Source: Hygrocybe punicea
Lineage: Eukaryota > Basidiomycota > Agaricomycetes > Agaricales > Hygrophoraceae
NCBI GenBank assembly: GCA_963556145.1
Contig: OY744467.1
Location: 6,634,001-6,698,000 of the forward strand
Reading direction: 5' to 3'
Length of the DNA stretch: 64,000 nt
In this document: positions 46,341 through 57,055 of the stretch, in pieces
How the letters are laid out: each line of letters starts with the position of its first letter
How positions within the stretch are numbered: position 1 is the stretch's first letter
Program-made: the position numbers and the translations under genes
The notes under the pieces: generated by a model
The model's database searches: none
Seen by the model: the letters and a program-made list of their open reading frames with translations, nothing else
What the model was told of the DNA's origin: nothing

Positions 46341-46960
46341 CATTCTGGAGATATACCATATGTTCCCTGGTATAGCATATATTGTTGGCTAGTCAGCAAC
46401 CTGGAAATACTTGTTCTGGGAGTTTGTTTATCACAAGAAGTTATTGGAATCATTACCTGTACACTTGGGTAAATGTTTTGTTGAGGTACAGCAATATGCT
46501 CTTTATAACCCTCTGACATAGCACATGTTCCTGGACAGTTGGCAATCTCAAATCATTTGTCCTGGGGGGTTATTTACCATCAGATTCCATTTCAATGAAT
46601 TCCAGGACACTTTGATGAATACATTCTTGAGATATAGCATTGTGCCCTTCCACTCCCCTACCATAGCAAATGTTTCTAGACAGTCAGTGACATGGAAACA
46701 CTTGTCCTGGGGGTTATTTGATCATATGGTTTCATTGGAAGCATCTCCAGGACACTGTGGCAAATGCATTCTTGAGATAGAGCAAGCCACTCTCCTACTC
46801 CCCTACTATGGCACTCATGTTCCTGGATTGTTAGCAACATCAAAACACTTGTTCTGGGGGTTATTTGACCATCAGATTTTATTGAAATTATCTTCAGGAC
46901 ACTTTGGTGAATGCATTCTTGAGATACAGCAATATGCTCCTCTGTATAATACTGTATCAA
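46341..46960. repeat. Tandem array, about 147-bp unit
   Basis: The landmark cattcttgagatanagca recurs at 46341 (diverged), about 46474 (diverged), 46622, 46767 and 46914, spacing 133, 148, 145 and 147. Each unit also contains a cactt-gt-ctgggggttattt block and a ccaggacact block. It ends about 30 bases before the Crinkler-type start codon. The best-conserved units are the last three. Confidence 0.8.
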
Positions 46961-46987
46961 TAACCAAGAGGAACATTGACCACAATA

Positions 46988-47363
46988 ATGACCACCAAGT
47001 TCAACCTTTTCTGCTGGATTCTCGACAAGTTGGAGCAGCCCTTCCCAGTTGACATCAGAAAAGACAGTGACCTGAACAAGAAGATCAAGGAGGTGAAGCC
47101 CGACACACTTCACGGTATTGAGCCTGACAAGCTTTGCCTCTGGAAGGTGAGTGATCTCTATTGGACAAGTGCAACATGATACCGAATCATCAATTGCTGC
47201 AAGGTACCCATTTCTGAATCCAAAGATGAAGAAAACCATCATGATAAATTGAGGAATAAATGAGGGAATACAAAGCCTCTATGGGCTAGGGAGCTGCTCT
47301 TGGTTCTTTTCTCACAACCACCAGATGAGCATGAAAGCTATATCATCATCCAGGTACCTTATG
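46988..47363 (+). pseudogene. Crinkler (CRN)-type N-terminal domain with a premature stop
   Basis: Exon 1 (46988-47146) begins with ATG. It contains FNLFCWILDKLEQPFPVDI, a lysine/aspartate-rich helix and DKLCLWK, the order of the ubiquitin-like header of Crinkler-type proteins, which are known in oomycetes and also occur in fungi. An intron 47147-47203 follows (gtgagt...gcaag). Exon 2 starts VPISESKDE, is interrupted by TGA at 47261-47263, and continues in the same frame to a typical header end (FSQPPDEHESYIIIQVP). No C-terminal effector or NTPase domain is recognisable downstream. In oomycetes these headers precede variable C-terminal domains; the fungal role is unclear. Confidence 0.65.
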
Positions 47364-48406
47364 GTAAGTGTTTTGCGTATTGGTCCTGTGGAAGCAATGC
47401 TAACCACGTAAACTTAAACCTCCCACGTCCAGTCGATACGAGCACTCAGCAAACCCTCAATTTTGTGCTCTGAAATGACTGGAAACCTTTCAATATCACT
47501 GTCGACGGTGCCACCACCATCCATCAACTTAAGAACCTTGTCTTTGAGAGCTGCATTACACCTTCTCCAATAAATTTCCTCAAAGATCTTGAACTTTGGA
47601 AGGTGATTCTTTCCCTGCATCGTTAGGGCACATAACTTATAATAATATACCATGGTGCAGATAAGGTTATATCTCCTTGAGTTTAAACCCAATTACTTAG
47701 TGCTTTTAAGGGTATTAGTAATCACCTATAAGCTTCACTTTGAGATAGTCATGTGATCCGTTGACCCCCCCCCCCCCATTCCCACACAACATCCTCATCA
47801 ATCAGGTGACTTCGAGATATCATAACTCCTCATTGACCAGCCTTGCGTGTCTTGTCCTGAACACTCGTGTCCAACTGTAAGAGATGAAAAGTCAGCTATT
47901 ATGGTATAGATTATGTTCTGGTAGGCACTGAATTTATTTCCCATGCGTTGGCATGCTTTTCCTCTACCAGTAGATTTTCATCCCACTGTTGAACCCTCTC
48001 ATCTGCTAAGATGTTGCGCCCCCATGCTTACACCAAATATTTGAAGATTTTTTCTCTGGGTTATGTACCCTTATGTACATCTCTAAAGGGCAGCATTTTA
48101 CCACCTGGCAACTATTTCCTTGTCTTTATTTTTTTCAAGACAATGCAGTGAATTTTGGTTATTTCCTACGATGGTGGTTCAACGCAGGTACCGAGCAACC
48201 TCAAATCATGCAGGCATCATTTACTATCATTGTGTGGGTTTCCCTAAATATTCTGACAATTTCTACTATATATCCAGACCCACCAGATCCTTGCTGATGT
48301 TCCGTTGACTTACTGCTAATGGTCAAACAACATGCAAACACACTCAGCCACACCATTCTTGTCCCCACCTTCATGAACCAAACCTTGTGCTCAGCAGACA
48401 CATAAC
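47364..48406. other. Unassigned, includes a C13-14 run
   Basis: No gene recognised. A run of cytosines lies at about 47766-47778. A minus frame at 47692-47414 has no known domain. Confidence 0.35.
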
Positions 48407-48860
48407 CTGCTGCTTCCACCCACCGATTTTGACCACCTATGGCATGGTACAACCCCCCACAGCTCGTTTGGCTTGAAAATGACACACCGGGGCTGTCCAA
48501 TCGCGCGCATCATCACTTTGAGCCCCCACTTCAACTAAATTTTTTGTGTTGGTTCCTGCTGCTTTCAGCTGCCAGTTTTGACTGCCCATGGCGCCTCTAA
48601 AACCCCTGTACCTCGTATGGAGTGAAATTGACAGGCGTGGGCTACCCAATCACGTGCGCTGTCACTTTACCATGCCCACCACCCACCACTTTTTTTTGTT
48701 GGTTCTTGCTGCTTCTACCTACCGATTTCAACCACCCACAGCATGGTACAATCCCCCACACCCTGTTCAGCATGAACATAACAGGCTGGGGCTGATCAAT
48801 TGGAAAGGGGAGTACCAAGAAGGCAATCACTACTGTGTGATATACTGGCAACCAGAAGAG
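48407..48860. repeat. Tandem array, about 150-bp unit, three copies
   Basis: Units start at the ctgctgctt motif at 48407, 48556 and 48707. Each has ccgattttgaccaccta-like, atggtacaa/ccccc, tgRacaggctgggg-like and a t-run followed by gttggttc. The units differ at many sites. The last one runs into duplication block A, copy 2. Confidence 0.75.
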
Positions 48861-49079
48861 CAAAGGGTCCATGTTCTGGGGATGAATTACATGGCATACA
48901 GCTCAGAGCTGGTTGCCACTGATTGGGATGCATGGGGTGGGCCACAGATCTGGGAGAAGCTAGCGAAGCTTCATGGTTGGGAGTGCACGGAGATGACAGT
49001 TTCCAAGGGGACTGCCACCCTTGAACAGCATATGAGAAAAGCTAGTTCGAGCGTCGGCAGCATGTACCTCAAGAAATGA
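48588..49079 (+). CDS. Unrecognised ORF across the array/block A boundary
   Basis: An open frame of 163 codons. The first third is tandem-repeat sequence; the last two thirds (NWKGEYQEGNHYCVIYWQ ... GSMYLKK) are in block A and look like true coding sequence. In block A copy 1 the same region is broken by stops and reads STEEAITTVWYTGN. Probably an exon of a transposon-linked gene. Confidence 0.4.
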   Translation: MAPLKPLYLVWSEIDRRGLPNHVRCHFTMPTTHHFFLLVLAASTYRFQPPTAWYNPPHPVQHEHNRLGLINWKGEYQEGNHYCVIYWQPEEQRVHVLGMNYMAYSSELVATDWDAWGGPQIWEKLAKLHGWECTEMTVSKGTATLEQHMRKASSSVGSMYLKK

Positions 49080-50730
49080 AGATGGTGATCGAGCTGCAAC
49101 CAGCTATCAGCAATGATGTGCCAATTGGTTTCTGCCTTGTCACAAGCAATCTCTTCACTTTCAATGCGGGCCTCGTAGTCAAGAATTATATTATTTCTAG
49201 AAGGATTTGAATTTGACTGATGAGGACGGCAGGACTCTGCTGCCTTTTCTTTTGGCTCTTCTAGGCACTGAGTTGGTGTAAGATATGAGGGAAGCACCGT
49301 GTATGAAAAACGGCGCTGGGATACCAAGGCGGCAGATTGACATACAAGCGATGAGGGAGGCAACTTAGGGCTACTGCACTCTTCAGATCTGCTGAATTGT
49401 TGTTTCATCTCTCATATGTGTCAAGTTGAAGTACTGGATGGTTACGCCATACAAGTGATGGGTTATGCAGGTAAGCAATTGGAGTTAGAGGCAGTTGGGG
49501 GACAAACAGTCAATGGATGGGCTCTCTAGCAGACTCCTGCATGACTTGGATAAGTGCCCTTTTCAAAATCGCAGCGCATGTTCAAATCGACGTTATAGTA
49601 GTGCAAGTACTAGTGAAGTTGGACAGCAGTTTGTGTGTTGGAGGGGCGTGATATTAATAGTCAACATCAGAGAACAACTGTAAATCCCTTGTCAGCCTCT
49701 CAGATTATGTATATAAAAGCAGGTGAAGGCGTTATATGGTTTGCCAGTGAATTCACCATCATTCAATACAAATGGAAGTAAACAATACCATGACAAATTC
49801 AAGTTTGTCCATGACATCCATCAGGAAAAAGAGGATGAACTGATAAGAGCTTTTATAAGTCCAATAATTTTGACCATATATGTAATTCTTACACAATGTC
49901 TGATAAATGTTTACATAGGACAATATAGTTGGTGAATTCAGCCAAGTCCCTCAGGATGTCTCAAGTGACAATTGTTGCTCAATATCTCTCAACATGCTAA
50001 ACATTGAGCACTCTCATAACAATTGGTGATATTTACACAGCATGTCAACATTGCAGAACTCATCCGCAAGTGTCAGCAAGTCACAAATTTGCAAGCCTAT
50101 CCAGGGAGATCAATATGAGCAATACAACAGTAATTCTCTGGTCTTGCAATTGGTTATATAGGACAATATAGTTGGTGAATTCAACCAGATCCCACAGGAT
50201 ACCCTAGTTGGCAATTGTTGCCCGATATCTCTCAAAATGAGCCAACACTGCAGATCTCATCAGCAAGTGTCAGCAAGTCACAAATTGGTGGGTCTATTCA
50301 GGGAGATTAATATGAGCAATGACTCTCTGGTCTTGCAGCTATGTTACAAATTTACAAGGTTCATTTTAATAGTTACCTGCAGCAACATTGATAACTCTTC
50401 TTATTATTGTCAATCCATTGTCAACTCAGAGTGATCTTACAGAATATGACAGACTGTAGTTCCTACTAAGTGCCATAATCCTTGACAGAATTGGCTTGCT
50501 CCAAAGCAGAATTTTGATCATCTGATACAACAAACCAACTGAGGTTCAGGCTTGGGAAGAAATTTTCATACCAGAAACAGGATCCACATGTTGCAACAAA
50601 AGTGAACACACAAGATACAAGCAATAAATTCCACTACCCTATGAGGAACTGCCCACTGTGGTGGCTTTCCTGATTGCTTGCCTCTTTGATCTTCACGAGT
50701 GTGCTATTTTTGGAAAGGAGATGTTGGGCA
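48805..50730 (+). repeat. Duplication block A, copy 2
   Basis: Copy of 17932-19866. It ends at gttgggca (50723-50730), the left target duplication of the hAT-like insertion. The left part carries a frame that is better preserved than in copy 1: GEYQEGNHYCVIYWQPEEQR, VHVLGMNYMAYSSELVATDW, DAWGGPQIWEKLAKLHGWEC. This indicates a gene whose function I do not recognise. Confidence 0.9.
48971..49408 (-). CDS. Conserved 145-codon ORF in block A, copy 2
   Basis: Same length and start (MKQQFSRSEE) as the minus ORF at 18095-18532, with substitutions such as EARIESEEIACDKAETN here against EACIESAEIAHDEAETR. Function unknown; the coding strand is not certain. Confidence 0.35.
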   Translation of the reverse strand: MKQQFSRSEECSSPKLPPSSLVCQSAALVSQRRFSYTVLPSYLTPTQCLEEPKEKAAESCRPHQSNSNPSRNNIILDYEARIESEEIACDKAETNWHIIADSWLQLDHHLHFLRYMLPTLELAFLICCSRVAVPLETVISVHSQP

Positions 50731-51390
50731 TAGTGATGGTACAGTTCGGTTCTGAACCTGGGTTCGAACCTGAACCTACATGAACTGAACCTAAGTTCAG
50801 TTCGAGGTTCAGGGTAATGCCTGAACCGAACCTTAGGTTCAGTTCAAGGTTCAGTCAAGGACGGAATCTTGTGAACCTGGTTCAAACTGGTTTGAACCTG
50901 AACCTAATGTTTCACATATTAGTCTAATTCCTGCTAAGTAGAGACTTAGTTTTGGTCCAACTATTTGCTGACTTGAAATTTCAGCACCATTAATAACAGA
51001 ATCTAGATTAGTTAGAGTTTATACGGTTGCAATTAGTGCTTCTGTAACAGGAATATTTGCAAACTTATTGCGCTTTTCAAAACTAATGACATTTCAAAAA
51101 ACAAATTTGTTAAGTTTGGGGACCTAAGCAAATATTGTAATTCATGAAACACTGCACAGATTTCCATGATTGTAGGATGAAGTTTCATCCAAATTTCAAG
51201 GGCTAGCCACTCCTGTATTTAAATTTAGGAAATATTCAGATTATTGATAGTTACAGGTGCATTTCTGCATTTCAGTGACTAATACTTGTACAAGGAATGC
51301 TCAGATTTACAGGATTGTAGGGAGAAAACCATTCCATTTTTGAAGGGCTAGAAGCTCACATACCGGGGTTTCGTATACTTTTGGGCATTA
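50731..51390 (+). mobile_element. hAT-like element, left arm (interrupted)
   Basis: Starts TAGTGATGGTACAGTTCGG immediately after gttgggca, then has gaacctgaacc-type subterminal repeats and an AT-rich inner part (aaaactaatgacatttcaaa at about 51080). The partner end is at 54468, also reading TAGTGATGG on the plus strand and preceded by tgcccaac, the complement of the target duplication. The two ends belong to one insertion whose right side has been inverted. The two arms resemble each other for about 640 bases. Confidence 0.75.
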
Positions 51391-52561
51391 CAGCGGTTTC
51401 AGAAATCCTTGTCATGTGCCATTTTAAAAAAAAAAAAAAGAAATTCATGTGGCTGGACACAGAAACTTCCACACGTACTCAACGACTCAACATTTGCATG
51501 GTTTACAAGCACATCAGCAAAGATCTGAAGGAGCGTGCTCTTTGGCTCCTGGAGTATAACTACATTCCTGCTGATATCAGTGACATCTTTGGTGTCTCGG
51601 AATGAAGCCTCCAGCGCTGGAAGGCAAATCAAGCACGATATGGATCAGTAGTGCCTCCTGCCCTTGCTGTTTGTGGTCGGCCTCGCATTCTCAATGCCGA
51701 CATGACACATGATTTATTCACCCTTCTTGAGGAAGGCCCTGAACTGTTTCTCAATGAGATCCAGGAGTGGCTGGCACTTGCTTATGATACAGGTATATCT
51801 TGAACGGCACTGCACGAGAACATCCGCGATGCTGGCCTGACTTACAAGTTACTTCGAAAGGCAGCAGCGGAATGAGATGAGGATGCAAGGGAGGAGTGGA
51901 TGGCAGAGATAGGATTGCATTTTGCGGCACGTCAACTCGTTGTGGTGGATGAGACAAGTAAGGATGATCGTACCATCTATCGGCATTATGGTCGTGCTTC
52001 TGCTGGCCATCGAGCAACAATCTGGGCCAATTTTGTAAGGGGAGAACGCTACAGCATGGTGGCTGCAATGTCATTGGATGGGTATGAGGCACTTTCGGTC
52101 ATTCCAGGATCTGTTGATGGGGAGGCTTTCTTTGATTTTATTGTGAATGACATGGTACGTTTGATCTTCTTCCAGGTAACTCAATATCTGATTGCTTTCC
52201 AGCTTCCCAAGATGAATTCGTACCCTCAAGACAACAGTGTTCTCATTCTCGACAACTGCACGATACATAAATCAACTGCTCTACGTGAAGTTGTTGAAGC
52301 ACAAGGCCAACTTTTGGTCTTCCTTCCCCCTTATTCGCCAGATTTCAACCCAATTGAAAAAAGTTTTAGCTGTGGTATTTGTCTCCGTCCTTGGGTCAAT
52401 ATATTTGACTGATTTCTTTGACAGTGAAAGCGTGGATTTGTTGCAACTGGGCTCGCATACAACACGCCGATTACCCAGAAATTGTCCTACTTGAAGCTGC
52501 ACATGCTGTAACGCCAGAGAAAGCGAAGGAATGGTTCATACACTCAGGATATAATGTTTGA
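51391..52561 (+). pseudogene. Tc1/mariner DD34E transposase with three TGA stops
   Basis: A TIR-like end cagcggtttcagaaatcctt starts at 51391 after TA. The frame reads KHISKDLKERALWLLEYNYI (helix-turn-helix), ADISDIFGVSE, stop, SLQRWKANQARYG, GRPRILNADMTHDLF, stop after DTGIS, ALHENIRDAGLTYKLLRKAA, stop after AAE, then LVVVDETSKDDRTIYRHYGR, LILDNCTIHKS, PPYSPDFNPIEKSFS and a final exon ending WFIHSGYNV. Asp in VDE, Asp in LDN and Glu in NPIE form a DD34E triad (34 residues between the last two). Introns lie at about 52156-52201 and 52370-52425. Each of the three stops is TGA where family context expects arginine (CGA), so they look like CpG deamination. No right TIR was found. Confidence 0.8.
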
Positions 52562-52756
52562 TTCTATGTACCCTTACAGGTTGTACTCTTGCCATTCACA
52601 GTATTCTGTATCACGAAAAAGATTCTATTTATTGTCTGTATCTACGCTACTATGAGTCCAATGAGTGGTGTGATGAAGTGATAGTAAGTATGAGTGTCTA
52701 TGTATAAAAAAGGCAGAACAACGAAAGAATGAAAATGAATGTCGACAAACTAATAT

Positions 52757-53262
52757 TCAAGCCTTGGCCATACGTTTGTGCTTCTTATAGGCCTTCAATA
52801 CCCGCTTCCATGCTAGGGGTTTGAAGCCGGCGTCTTTGTACTCCTGCTCCGTCACCTCATCTAGATTGTCTCCCATCACAAACCCAAGCTGTTCGAGAGC
52901 TTGTTCGTCATTCTCTTGGATCCCATAGGTTTTACAGAAAGTGTGGATGTCGCCAGGGATTTCAATGGGAGAAGAAGAGCGCTCCTTGAGAGGGGGTGCA
53001 TACCCATGACCAGGTATATTATACCCTGGCGTCGCCATGGCACTATGCATCGCCATTGCACCATGCATCGCCATGTGATTGAATGCGTAAGGGTTGAAAT
53101 ATGGTGCATACTATGGAATTGGCATAGGAGTCGTCGGAGCAGCCAGCTGTGCAGCGACAATGGGTTCAGGCTGTGCAGCGACAACAGGTTCAGGCTGAGC
53201 ATCAGTGACTGGTATGACTGTCGGCGGAGCTTTCTTGCTTTTTATTTCCTGACCCTTGCTCT
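52757..53262 (-). pseudogene. SAM-like C-terminal protein fragment
   Basis: The minus strand reads QEIKSKKAPPTVIPVTDAQP, a repeated EPVVAAQPEP segment, a TAG stop (about 53113), a His/Met/Ala repeat (MAMHGAMAMHSAMA), then IHTFCKTYGIQENDEQALEQ and LGFVMGDNLDEVTEQEYKDA, ending WKRVLKAYKKHKRMAKA. The last part has the helical pattern of a small SAM-like domain seen at the C-terminus of some transposon-linked fungal proteins. The upstream end is cut by the inversion breakpoint near 53256, so the apparent continuation into block B is coincidental. Confidence 0.5.
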
Positions 53263-54467
53263 GACCAGGTATGTAGCAGATCCTCTCATTCATCATGTCC
53301 ACCATTTCGGGCGGACCATGCACGCACTTTGCAACATCCAGGCCTTACTCACTAATGGACTCCTCCGCATGGCTGAATTATCTGACGAGCTGGACAAATC
53401 ATTCACCTACAAGTATTCACAGTCATTGAAAATTTCCTTTATTAACCTACTTACTGCTTTTATCATTACTCAGGGAAAGAAGGGAACACTGCATTTTTGA
53501 AACTATAATTCAAATGATCCCAAATATTGAGCAACGCTTAATGGAAGGGTCCAAAGAAGATGTGGTGACAATTGCTGAACTGGTAGGAGACGCCTTCACC
53601 ATCCTTTACCTGACTTCACCACTTGCACAGATTCGACGAGGTGCTTCAAGCGCTAGATCTGATGACACAAGGAGCCTGAAAAGTGCTGTACTCAATTGGA
53701 TTATGCCAAGAGGCCAAACCCTTAATCCCTCCCTATCTCGCAACATCAAGGTTGATCGTGGATTCCACCATGAGTGCACCGGTGCACTCCTTTGCCCTGC
53801 GGGATTGAACTGGGCCTCTCAAGAGTACAACACTTCCTCATTTCTGCCAACAACTACTGACTACATAGAATTAATGCGGGCCTTTGAAGCGGAGAGTTGA
53901 TGGTCCCAGGTGACCAATGGCCGGTCTTTTTGTATGAGGATTACCACTACAACCCTGAGGATCCTTGGAATGGTTTGTTCAGAAGTTCTATCCTAGTAAA
54001 GGTAACCATCTCCTGCACACCTCTCAATTGAAACTCATTTCTGTTCATGCAGGCCTATAAATATGTATTTATGTCGCCTAGCTTGGTTGAGCAGGAAGCC
54101 AGAGCCACTCGATCAGGCAATGCTCAGATCCATGGCATGACCCATGTTACACTAGCCTCTATTGCCTACATTGTGACTCAGGTACATGCTCTCATTTGCA
54201 TTACTTCATATTGTGTTATAGGTTTAATTCCTACAGACTCAATTTACTTTAAATTCATCTACTATATTCTCTCAAATGGATACTGCCACCGACTCGGAAC
54301 GATTTTACAACAGCGTTTTAGAATTGTTTGACGATGTTGACAAAAAAGAGGAAGTCAGCGATCTCCTGATCTGATGGAATCAGTATCTTCATTCTGGATT
54401 GTCCACTCAATTGACACTAATTACTTTCTGACTAGTCAAATTTTCCCTGGTTATTCGTCTGCCCAAC
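53256..54467 (+). pseudogene. DUF6698 gene middle part, inverted (block B, copy 2)
   Basis: Complement of 19859-21074. Frames read HHVHHFGRTMHALCNIQALL, GLLRMAELSDELDKSFTYKY, RLMEGSKEDVVTIAELV, SSARSDDTRSLKSAVLNWIM, PRGQTLNPSLSRNIKVDRGF, HHECTGALLCPAGLNWASQE, then after introns AYKYVFMSPSLVEQEARATR and SGNAQIHGMTHVTLASIAYI, ending in the octamer tgcccaac that borders the hAT-like right end. Its own first exon is in block C at 60.8 kb and its last exon in block A at 50.7 kb, both in the other orientation, so the gene cannot be expressed. Confidence 0.75.
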
Positions 54468-55080
54468 TAGTGATGGTCAGGTTCGGTTCGGTTCGGTTCA
54501 GGCCAAAAAAATCTGAACCTTGAACTGAACCTGAGGTTCGGTTCAGCTCATATGCTGAACCTTGAACTGAACCTTTGGTTCAGGTTCAGATAGGTTCAGT
54601 TCAGGTTCAGGCCAGGCTGAACCTGAACTGAACCTGTGAAAATACAAGTATACTAGCTAATCAATTTTCTCAATCCAAATTTCTTCCTTTATTTCCTACC
54701 ACTCTACATTGTTGTTGTGCTAATGGTTTGACTCTGCAATTACATGTAATGTGTCCATGTTCACTGTGAATGAATCAATAGAATCTTGTGTTAGATGTGT
54801 CTGAAGCACAGTGAGCATGAAATATCCTGGACAACTGTTCAGATGGTCATTGCAAATGTTTTGCAGTATTTTAACAGGAAGAAAAGACCTTGCAATCAGT
54901 ATAACTGAATCACACAACATGGCATCCTAGGCTGAATTTCAACTTTACATTTTAAAATATATTTATGGCACTTTTCAAAACTAATGACATTTCAAAAAAC
55001 AAATTTGTTAAGTTTGGGGACCTAAGCAAATATTGTAACTCATGAAGTACTGCACAGATTTCCATGATTGTAGGATGAAG

Positions 55081-56661
55081 CCCAGCGAGAATAGGACATT
55101 TTGTCAGAGATTTGTAGATATTTAAGTAGTCAAAATTCGTGCGAAATAGATAACTTCTTTTGGGTTCAATTGCCATGTGACTCAATCAATTGGTTGAGGT
55201 TCTTGTCAACTACCTTCAAGTCGTCAACTACGTCAACTACCTTCAAGGAATTCAAACTCACTCACTCACTCTTTCCTCTGCCACCATGTCCCCCTTTTGT
55301 CAACATTATGCATGAAATTTCTCTCCCCCATAACGTTCTTAGCTGGAAGTTCCTTTGGATTTTTGTCACCCAGTGACTTGTATCTGAGGCTTTGCGCCCT
55401 CTAAGTTGGTTCATTCACACCACAGAAGTCTTGCTGGTCCAAATTCTATGTCCTACCGAGGCACCTGGTAATATATTCAAGTCCAGGAACATCGGGTTCA
55501 AACCCATACACCACAAATGGTATGTAGTTTGCGCATATATCCACCTTTGTTTCTTGGAAACGACTCAGCAGTCCAAATGCAATGAAAGAAAGGAGGGTCC
55601 TCAATCCAATTCCTGAATGTCTGGTCAAGGACCATACCAGAGATTCAATCACTCACGCCAGAATACCAACATGACCTTGCACGGTTAATCTGCAACTTGG
55701 TACCTACGACGCAGCCACATAATCCTTTGTTGGACGGGATTGAAGCGGATCTGAGAGCGGTGGCGATTGAAATCAGCCAGCGCCGGTCTTTCCAGGACCA
55801 CTATGCCAGGGATCTACAGGCAACGCTAGATGCAGGGGAGGGTGCAATGCGTGGTGGGCGGAAATACAAGGTGTCGTTCATGCCTCCACTGGTGTACAAC
55901 TTGAGTGCATCAGGATCACCTGTATCAGATTCGGGCTCTTCCTTTCCAAATTACAATTCCCCATCCTCGCATGAAACACTGGAACCACCTCTGTCTGTCC
56001 AATTTTCTGCTAGGCCACAGCCATTGCCGCCGCCACGCACCCCATCACCACAAGCGATATCCTCAGCCCAGTCTCCTGTGATCAACTTCATTTGGGAGAC
56101 ACTGTACGTGTCATTGGCAGATGTGCTGGAAGATACACCATCGTTGCGACAGCTGCTGGTACAACCCACCACTGGCGCACATTGTGGATGTTGCAATGAA
56201 TTCGACAACCCCTGAAGGCGGGTTGTCGGAGTACTCAGGAAGGAGTTGTGGTTGGAGGAGTGCCCAAGTGAGCTGTGACCACTCATGATAGAGCTGGGAG
56301 TGATTAGATTCTTCCCTTCCTCGCAGACGGCATCCTTACCCTTGGGGGCACCAAATCTGAAGGGATATTCCACGTGCCTGGGGACGGGGAATTGGTGTGA
56401 GGGGCAGGGCAGGGAGCAGCGGTAGGGGCGGGGCAGGCCAAGGAGCCAAGCAGGGTGAGGAGGGGCGGGGGGCGGGACAAAAGGAATATGAATAGACACA
56501 GAATGATCGCAATACATGTGAATCGATAGCAATCAAACCGTCAATTGTTCTGAATCACTCTGAAACGACAATCATATGCCCTCCAGCCAAACATATATTT
56601 CAAACGAAACAATACATGAAAAACTACAAGAATCGCTGACAAAATGTCTGATTCTCACTGG
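55081..56661. mobile_element. TIR element with 7-8-bp target duplication and captured ORF
   Basis: Left end cccagcgagaataggacatt; right end complemented ccagtgagaatcagacattt. The arms share about 37 bases including gacattttgtcag. The octamer ggatgaag lies on both sides (55073-55080 and 56662-56669). The uninterrupted site exists in the other hAT arm at about 51170-51185, which confirms an insertion. If the duplication is 7 bp, the ends become CCCAG...CTGGG. No transposase was recognised inside; a coding-like gene is present. Confidence 0.85.
55590..56215 (+). CDS. Unrecognised ORF carried by the TIR element
   Basis: The frame reads WSRTIPEIQSLTPEYQHDLA, RLICNLVPTTQPHNPLLDGI, EADLRAVAIEISQRRSFQDH, YARDLQATLDAGEGAMRGGR, then a Ser/Pro-rich tail and IWETLYVSLADVLEDTPSLR, ending with a short Cys pattern (HCGCCNEF). 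It has the look of a host-derived coding exon with an upstream part missing (coding-like sequence begins abruptly near 55590). The family is unknown to me. No stops are present, so capture or selection may be recent. Confidence 0.45.
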
Positions 56662-57055
56662 GGATGAAGTTTCATCCAAATTTCAAGGGCTAGCCACTCA
56701 CGTATTTAAATTTAGGAAATATTCAGATTATTGATAGTTACAGGTGCATTTCTGCATTTCAGTGACTAATACTTGTACAATGAATAACTTTACAAGGAAT
56801 GCTCAGATTTACAGGATTGTGGGGAGAAAACCATTCCATTTTTGAAGGGCTAGAAGCTCACATACTGGCATTTTGCTTAATTTGAGGTTTTGCCCAGGTA
56901 ATAAGTATGTGCCTTGTTGGGATAAATATGGTCTTACAGCAGTTTCCGAAATTCTTGTCATGTGCCTTTTTTTTTTTTTTAAATAAATAATTCATGTGGC
57001 TGGACACGGAAACTTCCGTCCAATCTGTTTTCTTCGTACTTGTATCCATTCTATA

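Larger units (their letters stand above)
54468..57019 (+). mobile_element. hAT-like element, right arm inverted, with nested insertion
   Basis: Begins TAGTGATGGTCAGGTTCGG. The arm (54468-55080 and 56662-56936) matches 50731-51390: aaaactaatgacatttcaaa (54975), tccatgattgtaggatgaag (to 55080), then after a 1.6-kb insertion tttcatccaaatttcaaggg (56670) and tagaagctcacatac (about 56850). It ends in another Tc1/mariner-type end, cagcagtttccgaaattctt (56937), up to about 57019. Confidence 0.7.

Noticed and set aside
46341..48860. Repeated arrays considered as CRISPR
   Set aside because: Units are contiguous 147-150-bp tandem repeats without conserved short repeats and unique spacers, in a eukaryotic context.
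53111..53323. Minus ORF starting MHGPPEMVDMM joined to the SAM-like fragment
   Set aside because: Its first 20 or so codons are antisense to the DUF6698 exon and the join coincides with the inversion breakpoint; the continuity is chance.
50731..57019. Two independent hAT insertions at 50731 and 54468
   Set aside because: The flanking octamers are complementary and correspond to one site in the empty copy, so they are two ends of one insertion.
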